NCBI GenBank assembly: GCA_963775935.1
Contig: CAVZKR010000006.1
Span: 124,001 to 188,000, forward strand
Reading direction: 5' to 3'
Length of the DNA stretch: 64,000 nt
Origin: JBBIPA01 sp963775935
GTDB lineage: Bacteria > Chloroflexota > Dehalococcoidia > GIF9 > UBA5629
In this document: one piece after another, positions 25,101 to 34,221 of the stretch
Numbering within the stretch: position 1 is the first letter of the stretch
Layout of the letters: each line of letters begins with the position of its first letter
Translations under genes and position numbers: made by a program
Notes under the pieces: model-generated
Seen by the model: the letters and a program-made list of their open reading frames with translations, nothing else
Databases searched by the model: none
What the model was told of the DNA's origin: nothing

Positions 25101-26864
25101 TTAGCGCTTAGCCCTTAGTTTTTTTGTTGCCTTCTGGTCAATTTCGAGAGTGTCGGGATTGAGTACTACTTTATAAATTTTCCTGGCTGCTTCCAACGAC
25201 ACTATTTCATTTTTCACATCCATTTTTACAGCCTCCGGATCACGTTCTTCCGGTGGACCTACACCAGCACCACCACCACTATGACACAGAAGTACATCGC
25301 CAGCCTTGATATCATGTACTAAATGAAGGTTGCCAAAAGGAATCCTCTCCTTTCCTCGCACGATGTAAATCTTATTGAAAGGAGTGGGCGAACCTCCCAG
25401 TTGTCCTTTGCTCTGGACACTCCAGCCGCTACAGGCACCACTGATGGTCACACAGTCAGCTCCCTCGTTGACACTTTCCAACCAGATACCAGGGGCACCA
25501 CGCCACTTTCCTGCGCCTGGTGAATCGGTGAGAAATTCATATGTTTTCACGCGCCAGGGGAATCTCTCCATCTCTTCCTCGGCATCAGTTTTACTGACGA
25601 CACCCATGGTGCCCAGTTCGCAACAACACTGGTAGCCATCATAGCCGTACACGGCACCCGCACCGCCAGTAGAGCCGAACGTAGTGCACACATACAGTTC
25701 ATTGGTTCGCGGGTCGATACCAACGTACTGACCTGGACCGGCTAGCCTGCCATACGGGGCAATGGCACGTTCTGGCAGAGCCTGTGACAATGCTGAAAGA
25801 ACACATTCGGTAATGAGAGCACCAGTTAGTCCGGGTGTGGCTGCAGTCAGTGCACCAGGTCTAGCATTTAACACCGTGCCTTCTCGAGCAATCACGTGAA
25901 TAGGTTTCAGACTCCCTTCATTATGATAAGCACTCAGCTCAGTGCCCAGGAACATGAAAACAGTGCACATAGTAACACTCTGAGTAACAGAGTAAACGGC
26001 ATTGACATAGCCTGGACGTTGTTCATCGCTTTCCGAGAAGTCGAAGGTGGCTTCATCACCTTTGATGGTTAGCTTACACCTGATGGTTACTGGTACGTCC
26101 AGCTCTTTGCCATCGTCATCCATCTTCGCCTCCGAGTAATAGGTCCCGTCTGGCCATTTGGCAACCTCTGCACGTACCGCTTTTTCAGTGCGACGTATCA
26201 TTTCGTCTATGCAAGCGAAAACCGTCTTTTTGCCATACTTATCAAGTAGTTCTATCAGCCTTCGCTCCGCTAATGAGGTGCTGCCTATGAGAGACTGTAT
26301 CTCCCTACGCATCATATCCGGCATGCGATTATTACTCAGAATCAGTTCCACTACATCATCCCTCATCTGGCCTCTTTCTACCACTTTCACCGGTGGGATG
26401 TTAAGGCCCTCAGCAATAGAATCGTTGGCCAGAAAATGGGTGCCTGCCCGAGCTCCTCCATTATCTGGAACATGGGTACCCATGCAGCTGAAAAATACCA
26501 GCTCCCCCTTATAGAATATCGGCCGTATGAATACCCAATCCGGCAGGTGTACTGCTCCCGCCTTAAAAGGATGGTTGGTCAGGAACTCATCTCCAGGGTA
26601 AATTTTATCACCGAATATCCTTTTCACTGCCTTGATGGGATAGGTACTGGATATCAATCGCGGGGGAAAACCTTCGGGAATGGCAATTACTTTTACATCT
26701 GCATCCCATATTCCGTAAGCCAGGTCATGGAGCGAGGTGGCCAGGACATTGGTAGCTGTCCTTTCCATGGTCTCACGCATATCGACGCAGACTCTCTGTA
26801 AATAGTGCCATATAGTGGCGATAGTAAGGGGATCAACCTGGATTTTCCGTTTTGATTGAGGCAT
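25101..26864 (-). CDS. hyuB: hydantoinase B / oxoprolinase family subunit
   Basis: A 587-residue member of the N-methylhydantoinase B/5-oxoprolinase/acetone carboxylase beta family. Family features include GDEFLTNHPFKAGAVHLPDW, a glycine-rich PGLTGALITECV stretch and a C-terminal GGGAGVGPPEERDPEAV, which is the usual end of HyuB. With HyuA it would hydrolyse, or carboxylate and cleave, a cyclic amide or related substrate in an ATP-dependent way. The gene starts 2 bp after the hyuA stop on the minus strand and its SD GAGGAGG lies in the end of hyuA, so the two are translationally coupled. The specific substrate is unknown. Confidence 0.85.
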   Translation of the reverse strand: MPQSKRKIQVDPLTIATIWHYLQRVCVDMRETMERTATNVLATSLHDLAYGIWDADVKVIAIPEGFPPRLISSTYPIKAVKRIFGDKIYPGDEFLTNHPFKAGAVHLPDWVFIRPIFYKGELVFFSCMGTHVPDNGGARAGTHFLANDSIAEGLNIPPVKVVERGQMRDDVVELILSNNRMPDMMRREIQSLIGSTSLAERRLIELLDKYGKKTVFACIDEMIRRTEKAVRAEVAKWPDGTYYSEAKMDDDGKELDVPVTIRCKLTIKGDEATFDFSESDEQRPGYVNAVYSVTQSVTMCTVFMFLGTELSAYHNEGSLKPIHVIAREGTVLNARPGALTAATPGLTGALITECVLSALSQALPERAIAPYGRLAGPGQYVGIDPRTNELYVCTTFGSTGGAGAVYGYDGYQCCCELGTMGVVSKTDAEEEMERFPWRVKTYEFLTDSPGAGKWRGAPGIWLESVNEGADCVTISGACSGWSVQSKGQLGGSPTPFNKIYIVRGKERIPFGNLHLVHDIKAGDVLLCHSGGGAGVGPPEERDPEAVKMDVKNEIVSLEAARKIYKVVLNPDTLEIDQKATKKLRAKR

Positions 26865-26866
26865 AC

Positions 26867-28930
26867 CTATTTCCTCCTCGTAATACTATAGTTATTGTAC
26901 TCATCAACCTCACACTGATAACCAGGGGGAATGACCGCGGTAGTAGTCGGGACCTCGATTATTGCAGGTCCAACTATAGTATTTCCCGCTTTAAGTTTTT
27001 CACTATCATAGATGGGTGTCTCCACCTGTTTGTCGCTGAAGAGGCAAGTTCTCTTCCGCTTGAATGCCTTTGAAGGATCTTTCGTTCCTTTCGGTATTCT
27101 ATGTAACTCAACTTTCTTTCCTGTTACCCTGGCTATCAATCGAAGATTTCGAATCTCAATCGGAACCCACGCCAAAGTAAACGTATAAAGCTCCCGGTGC
27201 TTGTCATGAAATTTCTTTGCCAGTTCTTCGAGATCCTTGGGAATAATCTCTCGTGGTGGCAGTTCTACCTCAACCTCATGGTATTGACCTTCATAGCGTA
27301 GGTCAGCAGATTGAGTAATCAACAACTTTTCCGAGGATTCGTTAAATGCTTTCAGCTCAGCCTGGGCTTCCTTAAGCATTTCTTTGTACAATGAGTTGAT
27401 CTTTGCCGGCTTTGCTTTGCTGAGCTGACAAATGTATGATCGTAAATAGTCACGGCCAATGTCGAGCGTAAACATGCTCCAGGCACAAAAAGAAGAGGCA
27501 TAGTTCGGCACAATCACCTTCTTGCAACCCAGCAGCTCTGCCCAGAATGCTCCGCACATCGGACCTCCCCCACCACAAGCTACCAGGCTGAAATCTCTGA
27601 TATCATAGCCCTTCCTTGTTGAGATACGCGTTATCTCATCTGCCATATTAGCGTTAACTGTACTGAATATAGCCTGGGCAGCTTTCTCAATCGAAGTATG
27701 CAGACGAGTAGCTATCTTTTTTACCGCTTTCCGCGCCAATTCTTTGTTGAGAGGAACCTTTCCTCCACAGAAAAAATCGGTTGGCAGATAGCCTAACACC
27801 ACCGCTGCATCGGTAACTGTTGGCTCTGTGCCACCTTTGCCATAACAAACTGGCCCAGGGTCAGCTGCTGCACTTTGCGGTCCTACTCTGAGCAGACCAA
27901 GAGAATCAAACCAGGCAATACTGCCACCTCCAGCACCAATACTGCTGACATCCGCTACCTTGATGCCGATTTTGTCATCGTTAAACCATCTACCAGCTTT
28001 GAGGATTACTTCACCATTCTTGACTAAAGCCGCATCCAGCGTGGTCCCACCCATGTCTGCCGTAACCACGTTGGGTTCGTTGATACGCTTTCCTAAATAG
28101 GCTCCACCAGGAGGTGCTGCCGCTGGACCGGAACCAAACAAGTACACGGGCTTTTTGGCTATTGCAGAAATGGACTGCGTAAATTGATTTGCCTGCATTA
28201 TCAGCAGTTGCCCTTGAAAACCGGCTTTCCTCAATCTCCCCTCAAGGCTCGCCATATATTTTGATACCACAGGACCAACACAGGCACTGATAACACAGGT
28301 GCTTTCTCGCTCATATTCTCCCATTTTAGGAAGAATATCACTCGAGTAAGTAATAAAAACCCCTTTTAGTTCTTGTTCACAGACTTGAGCAGCTTTTTTC
28401 TCATTTTCGGGATTGGCATACGAGTTGATAAAACAGATGGCAACCGCCTCGATTTGTTCCTTCTTTAGCTTTTCGATTACCTCTTTGAGTTCGCGGACAT
28501 CAATAGGTTTCGTTACCTCTCCTGTATATCTGGTTTCCTCATCAACAGTAAATCTGAGGTAGCGTGGTATTATCGGCTCGTATGGGGGAATATAGGCTTC
28601 ATACATAGAATGAGTTTCGATTTTCAACGCACGGCGCATCTCGATGATATCCCTGAATCCCCTGGTAGTAATCATCGCTGTTTTTGCCACATTTCTGGTG
28701 ACTAGGGCATTTGTGGCTACGGTCGTACCATGGACTATTAATTCGATCTTCTCCATGAACTTAGTAAAGGGTAGTCCATAAGCAACTGCCGCTTCCTTTA
28801 ATGTGCTCATGACACCCATAGAGAAGTCATGTGGAGTGGTGGGAACTTTATGCTCCGAAATCTTTCCTGTTGCGTCAATTATTATCGAATCGGTGAAAGT
28901 CCCACCTATATCCACGCAAACTTTGTACAT
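26867..28930 (-). CDS. hyuA: hydantoinase A / oxoprolinase family ATPase subunit
   Basis: A 687-residue protein with the ASKHA-type ATP-binding motifs of the HyuA/acetone carboxylase family. VDIGGTFTDS lies near the N terminus (about 7-16), a second phosphate loop TADMGGTTLDAAL lies mid-protein, and ACGGGGPMCGAF lies near residue 450. It activates the substrate by phosphorylation before the partner HyuB acts. AAGGAG lies 8 nt before the ATG, reading on the minus strand. It is the promoter-proximal gene of the hyuA-hyuB pair, and the amidohydrolase-fold gene at 29044-30090 lies 113 bp upstream on the same strand, probably in the same transcription unit. Confidence 0.87.
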   Translation of the reverse strand: MYKVCVDIGGTFTDSIIIDATGKISEHKVPTTPHDFSMGVMSTLKEAAVAYGLPFTKFMEKIELIVHGTTVATNALVTRNVAKTAMITTRGFRDIIEMRRALKIETHSMYEAYIPPYEPIIPRYLRFTVDEETRYTGEVTKPIDVRELKEVIEKLKKEQIEAVAICFINSYANPENEKKAAQVCEQELKGVFITYSSDILPKMGEYERESTCVISACVGPVVSKYMASLEGRLRKAGFQGQLLIMQANQFTQSISAIAKKPVYLFGSGPAAAPPGGAYLGKRINEPNVVTADMGGTTLDAALVKNGEVILKAGRWFNDDKIGIKVADVSSIGAGGGSIAWFDSLGLLRVGPQSAAADPGPVCYGKGGTEPTVTDAAVVLGYLPTDFFCGGKVPLNKELARKAVKKIATRLHTSIEKAAQAIFSTVNANMADEITRISTRKGYDIRDFSLVACGGGGPMCGAFWAELLGCKKVIVPNYASSFCAWSMFTLDIGRDYLRSYICQLSKAKPAKINSLYKEMLKEAQAELKAFNESSEKLLITQSADLRYEGQYHEVEVELPPREIIPKDLEELAKKFHDKHRELYTFTLAWVPIEIRNLRLIARVTGKKVELHRIPKGTKDPSKAFKRKRTCLFSDKQVETPIYDSEKLKAGNTIVGPAIIEVPTTTAVIPPGYQCEVDEYNNYSITRRK

Positions 28931-29043
28931 TTCTGTTGCTCCTTTTCATTACTCCATTTTAAAGAAGTACGACGTAGTTGCTTTAATGCAACGATGGTAC
29001 GGCTTATTTTGAAAATTGATTCACTCTTGCACTAGGTCAATCT

Positions 29044-30090
29044 TTAACCTTTAATATTGAATAATCTCATAGCGTTTTCACCCAGGATGAGTGCCTTATC
29101 TTTTTTGCTGATATCGAGACTTTGTATATGATCTACTCCATACAATAACCACTCTTTTCTGAGAGGATAAGAAGTCCCAAAGAGAACATGCTCGGCTCCC
29201 AATTCTTTAACAGCACACTCTATCTGTGCTTTGGACCATGTTGGGGCATGGGTAAGGTCGCTGTAAATATTCTTCTTCAGGTATCCTTCGACCTTATTGG
29301 AGGCCGTCGGATCGAAACGCTCCATATCGCTCGCCACCCTCGATTTCTTGGGTGTAATGAGGGTTGTATATGCAAAGAGGCCTCCAGCCATCATGGTATG
29401 GATAAATTTAAGGTTGGGTAACTCATCAAGCATCCCACTGTACATTATCCTTCCCACACTGGTCATCTGGTCTATACACCTTCCGAACAAACGGCGCAGA
29501 TTGACATAGTCAATGACATGACCATAATCTACAGGCAGAGCGGTATGGTGAACAATGATCGGTACATTAAATTGATTTATTTTCTTAAAGAAAGGCCTGA
29601 ACTCTTCGGAATCAAGGTAAAGCGTGCCGTAATGCGCTTCAACCTGCACCCCGACACAACCAAGCTCATTGATACAGCGGTCTAGCTCGGCAAGACAATC
29701 TTCGTCGCCCCATGGAGGTACAATAGCCACACCCAATAGCCGGTCAGGGTGCTCCCTTACAGATTTCGCCATAGCATCATTGACTTTCCTGCATATCTCC
29801 AGAGTTGCCCACTCTGGCCAGATGCACCATCTCAGGATGCCCTTATCGATTTTACACTCATCCATCGCCCGTATACGGTCCTCGGGGTCTGCAGATTCAA
29901 TAGGAAACTCAAGGTTAGGATATCCTTTTGGGCGCGCCAGTTTAATCTGCTTCTTGTACGTTCCAGGCAGGTCAATAACCTGCAAATGCTCACCATAGGC
30001 ACGAGGAATTGCCCTCAGGCACTCTTTGAAAAAGGATCTATCAGAATAGAAAAAGTCAGGGTACCAGTGCAAATTAACATCGACAATCAT
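29044..30090 (-). CDS. amidohydrolase-2 fold protein, paralogue 1 (metal ligands partly lost)
   Basis: A 348-residue amidohydrolase_2 (ACMSD/resorcylate-decarboxylase-like) TIM-barrel protein. The N-terminal HxH zinc motif is VDVNLHWYP here, so the first His is Asn. The barrel His in VPIIVHHTALP and the later His in KFIHTMMAGGLFAY are kept. The usual GSDYP Asp is GTSYPLRKEW (Ser). A canonical Zn site is therefore unlikely. The strong SD AAGGAGG precedes the ATG. A perfect 12-bp inverted repeat lies 26-56 bp upstream of the gene. Two close paralogues of equal length lie on the other strand at 35715 and 36995. Confidence 0.8.
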   Translation of the reverse strand: MIVDVNLHWYPDFFYSDRSFFKECLRAIPRAYGEHLQVIDLPGTYKKQIKLARPKGYPNLEFPIESADPEDRIRAMDECKIDKGILRWCIWPEWATLEICRKVNDAMAKSVREHPDRLLGVAIVPPWGDEDCLAELDRCINELGCVGVQVEAHYGTLYLDSEEFRPFFKKINQFNVPIIVHHTALPVDYGHVIDYVNLRRLFGRCIDQMTSVGRIMYSGMLDELPNLKFIHTMMAGGLFAYTTLITPKKSRVASDMERFDPTASNKVEGYLKKNIYSDLTHAPTWSKAQIECAVKELGAEHVLFGTSYPLRKEWLLYGVDHIQSLDISKKDKALILGENAMRLFNIKG

Positions 30091-30115
30091 AAAAAACCTC
30101 CTTGTATATTTATTT

Positions 30116-30146
30116 TATATAGCTTGTTTGACTTACAAGCTATATA
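30116..30146. promoter_or_regulatory. perfect 12-bp inverted repeat upstream of amidohydrolase 1
   Basis: TATATAGCTTGT at 30116-30127 and its exact reverse complement at 30135-30146 flank a 7-nt spacer. It lies just upstream of the minus-strand amidohydrolase SD, where it could be a repressor operator or an mRNA 5' hairpin. There is no T-run, so termination is less likely. Confidence 0.5.
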
Positions 30147-30363
30147 TTACCGTGTAGATGTTGAGGTTAGCGTTCTTCCTCCTTGAGGAAAAGCATCCCA
30201 ACACAACCCTGGGAGTCCTCTGCCGCCGCCTGTTGAATCACATCTATTCAATTGTTAAGGAGCAAAGGCCTTATCAGCCTAAAACTCAACTATGACCCTA
30301 TTGATTTTCTATAGTAGGTCTCTCTATAACAACTCCTCTAATTATAAGATTTTTTAATTATAC

Positions 30364-32115
30364 CTAATCCATTTTTGGTTCTCTGATGCTTATATCACCT
30401 CCAGAGAGATAAGTACCTACAATATTTCCCCGTGTAATTGGTAGTAGTAGGTATGAAGAATGCTCGGCATCGTGGTAAATAGTTACTCTGTTCGATAGTT
30501 GGCTAGAAAGATGTCCTTCGTGAAGAGACTCAATACCGGTCTTTGGAGGTTCTTGGATTGAACCACTGATTTTCAAGCAGATTCGATGACCTACTTTAAA
30601 TAAATGTCCCGTAGGCATGATCTCAATCGGAAACTGATAAATTTCTCCCGGTATAAGGGGCTGTGGGTTACTGTGAGTATGAAACGGTTGCCACGGTTTG
30701 GATCGCTCCAGATCAATTTCTCGATGCGAGCCTTTAAGATAACCTCTGGTTAGCAAAACCTTATTTCCCTGTGGGTCTATATCCCATAGGCTGACGAAGA
30801 AATAGATTTCATTACCGCGTGATGAAGCAAAAAGGTTAAGCGCTATCGGTCCGACAACCTCTGTATTTTCTACCAGTTCAGGAGAGCAATACTCGAGGTA
30901 TTCACGTTTGTCAGGGGCATCCCAGTAGGTAGAGCTAGGAGCATCAGGCCAAGGCTCTATCTCACATAAAATGCCGCCTTTATGAAGGTTAAACGGAATC
31001 CATCTTGTGCCTGGCACTGGCCAATTATCGACCATTTTCCAATCATTAAGGCCGGTAATAAAGATTTTAACCGCTGGCTCGTTCATGATACCGGTGTCTA
31101 TTTTTTTAAGCCAATAATCATACCAGCGCAATATTTCCCACTGATACTGATACATCGGACGATCAAGATATATCGGAGGCCCGATCACCAATTTTTTAGG
31201 GACATTCAGATTAGCCCAGCTCCGGAGTGTCCCTGGCAGGTGCAATGTGTACATGTCCCAGCTACAGCCGAGATAGGCAGGTATTTTGATTCTGTCATAT
31301 TCCGTTAAATTACGCTCTTCCCAGTAATCGCTGTAGGTAGGATGAAGAAGAAGATCAACTTTTCCCATATTTTCAGGCAGGTCGGGGTTTAGTAAGCTAG
31401 CGACAAACCCGGGATCAGAACTTATATCTTTGTCTGCCAGTGTGCGCGATATCGCTTTCCTAAATTCTTCTTCCCCCATTTCTTCTCTACTGACACTTGC
31501 TGCCGTATGAAGGTTAAGGGCACCAGTGGAAAAAAATACATTGGTAAATGTCGATGTCACAATGCCACCATGATACCATGCATCCCGATACTGGTCTGTA
31601 GCTGCATAGAATGGACAGATTGCCTTGAGATGAGGCGGATTTAACACTGCGGCGTGCTGTTGGCTTATGGCATAATATGATGTGCCCAGCATACCCACGT
31701 TTCCGCTGCACCAGGGTTGTTTCGCTGCCCATTCCACGATATCATATATATCCCTCATCTCTCTACGATCCATGAATCGATAAGCGCCCCCTGACTTGCC
31801 GGTACCCCTACAACTGGCTACTATATGCACATAGCCTCTTCTTACAAAAAAATCCGTCGGCCCTGCCTCCAGTATGCCATCACCTGACCCACGAACCATG
31901 CTCGTAGACATTCCCCGAGGCCAGATACGAGCTGTCTGAAGTTCTTTCGAATATGGCGCAATACTCAGTAATACCGGGAACTTTTCATCACTTTTAGGTC
32001 GGAACACATCACAATCAATAACAACACCGTCGCTTACAGGTATTGAAATATTACGTTCATTTGTGACGCTGTATTGTCTTTTAGAGAGTTTGCCTGTTCC
32101 TATTATGGCATCCAT
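30364..32115 (-). CDS. CocE/NonD-type alpha/beta hydrolase (X-Pro dipeptidyl-peptidase family)
   Basis: A 583-residue protein with an N-terminal S15 alpha/beta-hydrolase domain and a C-terminal jelly-roll domain (from about residue 370; ending near GNIVGTYLSGGD), as in cocaine esterase and glutaryl-7-ACA acylase. The nucleophile elbow is GMLGTSYYAISQ and the triad Asp is in CSWDMYTL. The expected His in the GPWxH motif is replaced: the block reads LVIGPPIYLDRP, putting Tyr where His is expected. Either another His serves or the protein is not a classical serine hydrolase. No signal peptide is seen. It is divergently oriented to the TRAP transporter at 32.4 kb, so the two may share control. 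Confidence 0.8.
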   Translation of the reverse strand: MDAIIGTGKLSKRQYSVTNERNISIPVSDGVVIDCDVFRPKSDEKFPVLLSIAPYSKELQTARIWPRGMSTSMVRGSGDGILEAGPTDFFVRRGYVHIVASCRGTGKSGGAYRFMDRREMRDIYDIVEWAAKQPWCSGNVGMLGTSYYAISQQHAAVLNPPHLKAICPFYAATDQYRDAWYHGGIVTSTFTNVFFSTGALNLHTAASVSREEMGEEEFRKAISRTLADKDISSDPGFVASLLNPDLPENMGKVDLLLHPTYSDYWEERNLTEYDRIKIPAYLGCSWDMYTLHLPGTLRSWANLNVPKKLVIGPPIYLDRPMYQYQWEILRWYDYWLKKIDTGIMNEPAVKIFITGLNDWKMVDNWPVPGTRWIPFNLHKGGILCEIEPWPDAPSSTYWDAPDKREYLEYCSPELVENTEVVGPIALNLFASSRGNEIYFFVSLWDIDPQGNKVLLTRGYLKGSHREIDLERSKPWQPFHTHSNPQPLIPGEIYQFPIEIMPTGHLFKVGHRICLKISGSIQEPPKTGIESLHEGHLSSQLSNRVTIYHDAEHSSYLLLPITRGNIVGTYLSGGDISIREPKMD

Positions 32116-32485
32116 CAGTAATACCCCCCAATTTAAATTTTAGACAACCGTACTTTGCTTATGGTGCTATATTTGCGCCTAGCTATCATACTACTCTGCT
32201 TTACCGATTTCAACGGGATGTTACTTCCTAGTAATGCATTGACAATATAAAAACCTTGTTATAATATAGCGCTTGTTAATTCCTTGTTAGGCAATGTTTT
32301 GTATATACGTTTCTGCGATATGCAATTAGGTTAGTTCCCATTGACGCGTCGGTACGGTAGTTTTTTGTGATATCAGAATGATTATTAGTTACTTGAACAA
32401 GGAGGTGGTGTCTATGAATGTCGCATAAAGAGACTCAAAAATGTCCTATCTAAATAATGAAATGGTTAAAAAAGGGGGACAAGTA
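32116..32485. other. divergent intergenic region
   Basis: This 370-bp region separates the divergent CocE-type and dctP genes. It holds the promoter at 32239-32265 and a strong SD AAGGAGGTGG at 32400-32409. The SD is followed by a four-codon mini-frame (ATG AAT GTC GCA TAA, from 32415), which may be a leader peptide or chance. No other feature is seen. Confidence 0.4.
32239..32265 (+). promoter_or_regulatory. sigma70-type promoter for the first TRAP operon
   Basis: TTGACA at 32239-32244 and TATAAT at 32260-32265 are both perfect hexamers but are only 15 bp apart; a shifted -10 (TAATAT) gives 17 bp. It would drive the TRAP genes with a leader of about 210 nt. Confidence 0.55.
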
Positions 32486-33565
32486 ATGAGAAGTCGTTTT
32501 CTTATTTCATTTACAGTTTTGCTAGCTATTCTTGTGATCCTTTGTGGTTGTGCAGCACCAGCACCAGCACCAACTCCAGCTCCTACTCCTGCCCCAGCGC
32601 CTCCAACCAAGGCTGTAGAACTTAAATGGGCAATGCAACAGGCGCCGATGAGTAACCAGATCTTAAAATGGGCTAATCCTTTGGCAGAAGAAATCGGCAA
32701 GAAGTCTAATGGGAGGCTGAAGGTAACTGTCTACCCTGCCGAGGCTTTAGGTAAGGGGGCTGAACACTGGAATATGCTTACTAATCGCGTCTGCGACATT
32801 ACCAATTTACATCCTGCAGCCTATGGTAAAAATTGCCCGCTCTGTGCCTTTATTACCGTACCACTTGGTCTCGATATACGAATGAAAAATAAAGAGGGCA
32901 AATATATTGTCGATTTCATCGGTGAAAAATATATTAGCCCGACACTTCCTTTTAAATCACTAGCTTATTACCAATATGGCATGAACGAGTTTATTATGGG
33001 CAAAAAACAGATAAAGACAGTAGAGGATTGTAGAGGGATAATACTAGGCTACACGTCAGGTAGGCCTTATCAACTCTTTCTACAGAAGCTCGGAATGGCT
33101 CCTGAACAGATTGGCTTGCCTGATACCTATATTGCCATAGATAAAGGGACAATAGATGGTTATTGGGCAGGCTCCAGCATCATCGAGTCTTTTGGCCTGG
33201 GTTCGGTGATAAAAAATATTACTACGGACGTGAATGTCAGTACCTCACTTGATTTTCTTGCTATGAACAATGATACCTGGAAAAGCCTGTCGCCTGAAGA
33301 CCAGAAAGTTATTAATGACGTCTCTATCCTCGCGAGGGAGATGTGGTATGACATACAAATTGATCAGAATAAAGTTGGCAGACAGCTGGCGGTAGAGAAA
33401 GGTGGTGCCAAAGTCTATAATCTTCCCCCCGCTGAGAGGGATCGATTTATAAGTATTGCAAGTGATGTAGCTGATGACTGGGCAAAGGAATTGGATGGAC
33501 GCGGGTTGCCGGGAACGAGCCTTATTAAAGATTTGCGTCAACAGTTGGCTGAAGTCAAAAAGTAA
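32486..33565 (+). CDS. dctP: TRAP transporter solute-binding lipoprotein (DctP type), system 1
   Basis: A 359-residue extracellular binding protein. It has a hydrophobic signal (residues 5-19) ending at LCGC with lipid-modified Cys22, then a low-complexity Ala/Pro/Thr linker (about 23-42) and a DctP fold (LPFKSLAYYQYGMNEFIMG; GTIDGYWAGSSIIESFGLG). ATG 32486 has GGGGGA upstream; an in-frame ATG at 32441 would place a hydrophilic extension before the signal. Lipid anchoring fits a single-membrane cell. Partners DctQ and DctM follow. The typical substrate class is small carboxylates; the ligand is unknown. A 17-bp hairpin separates it from dctQ. Confidence 0.9.
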   Translation: MRSRFLISFTVLLAILVILCGCAAPAPAPTPAPTPAPAPPTKAVELKWAMQQAPMSNQILKWANPLAEEIGKKSNGRLKVTVYPAEALGKGAEHWNMLTNRVCDITNLHPAAYGKNCPLCAFITVPLGLDIRMKNKEGKYIVDFIGEKYISPTLPFKSLAYYQYGMNEFIMGKKQIKTVEDCRGIILGYTSGRPYQLFLQKLGMAPEQIGLPDTYIAIDKGTIDGYWAGSSIIESFGLGSVIKNITTDVNVSTSLDFLAMNNDTWKSLSPEDQKVINDVSILAREMWYDIQIDQNKVGRQLAVEKGGAKVYNLPPAERDRFISIASDVADDWAKELDGRGLPGTSLIKDLRQQLAEVKK

Positions 33566-33583
33566 CTCGGTTTAGAGCAACTG

Positions 33584-33622
33584 TAATTACAGATTCAGCT
33601 TCTTCAGCTGAATCTGTAATTA
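33584..33622 (+). terminator. 17-bp perfect hairpin between dctP and dctQ
   Basis: The 17-nt arm at 33584-33600 is the exact reverse complement of 33606-33622, with loop TCTTC. No T-run follows. Hairpins here in binding-protein operons stabilise or partly terminate the upstream message, giving excess binding protein over membrane subunits (known principle; function here inferred). Confidence 0.65.
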
Positions 33623-33690
33623 GCTGGGAAGCTATCAGATAAGTATAGTGCGTCTTTGTGATGTCGCCTCATCACGGAAGGAGCAAGGTA

Positions 33691-34221
33691 TTGATTAGGT
33701 TTAATAGGTTACTCGACATTGCCACAAAAGTCATACACCGCATATCAACGTATCTGATATGGATTGGAGTTGCTCTAATAAGTGTAATAATACTGCTTGT
33801 TGTCGGCAATGTTATCGGACGCTATGGATTTCGCCATCCTGTTTTAGGGCATGTAGAAGCGGTGCAGCTTCTTTCAGTCGCGCTGGTTTTCTTTATCATG
33901 GCCTATACTGAGTATAAAAATGGCCACATTAAGGTAAATGTCGTAACTCGTCTTCTGTCAAGGCGTGTTCAGACCATACTAGGACTGATTACATGTCTGA
34001 TTACCACGACGTTTGCCGCGTTAATGTGCTGGCAAGGTATGGTTCGGGGATTTGAAAATGTTTTTCCTCTTCTCACGCAAACTGAGGCTTTATTCATCCC
34101 ATATGCTCCTTTTGCATTCTGTATAGCACTGGGAAGTTTATTGTTTACTTTGGAATTGTTGATACATTGTTTGCGCTATATATATCCCGCGAATAAAGAA
34201 AATGGAGGGCCAGATAAATGA
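33691..34221 (+). CDS. dctQ: TRAP transporter small membrane subunit (DctQ type), system 1
   Basis: A 176-residue membrane protein with four hydrophobic segments, matching the DctQ family (IWIGVALISVIILLVVGNVIG-like first span; EAVQLLSVALVFFIMAYTEY second). TTG 33691 is chosen because GGAAGGAG at 33676-33683 lies 7 nt upstream; an in-frame GTG at 33658 lacks an SD. The gene ends in an ATGA overlap with dctM, so the two membrane subunits are co-translated. It bridges the binding protein and the large permease. Confidence 0.87.
   Translation: MIRFNRLLDIATKVIHRISTYLIWIGVALISVIILLVVGNVIGRYGFRHPVLGHVEAVQLLSVALVFFIMAYTEYKNGHIKVNVVTRLLSRRVQTILGLITCLITTTFAALMCWQGMVRGFENVFPLLTQTEALFIPYAPFAFCIALGSLLFTLELLIHCLRYIYPANKENGGPDK

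Noticed and set aside
25101..28930. Acetone carboxylase
   Set aside because: The small gamma subunit is absent and the two-gene layout is that of hydantoinase/oxoprolinase HyuA-HyuB.
32415..32429. Four-codon leader frame with strong SD before dctP
   Set aside because: Too short to support; it is noted in the gap description but not called as a gene.
32540..32620. Tandem repeat or CRISPR-like signal in the Ala/Pro/Thr-coding stretch of dctP (also at 40620-40690)
   Set aside because: It is low-complexity coding DNA for a lipoprotein linker, without repeat-spacer structure.
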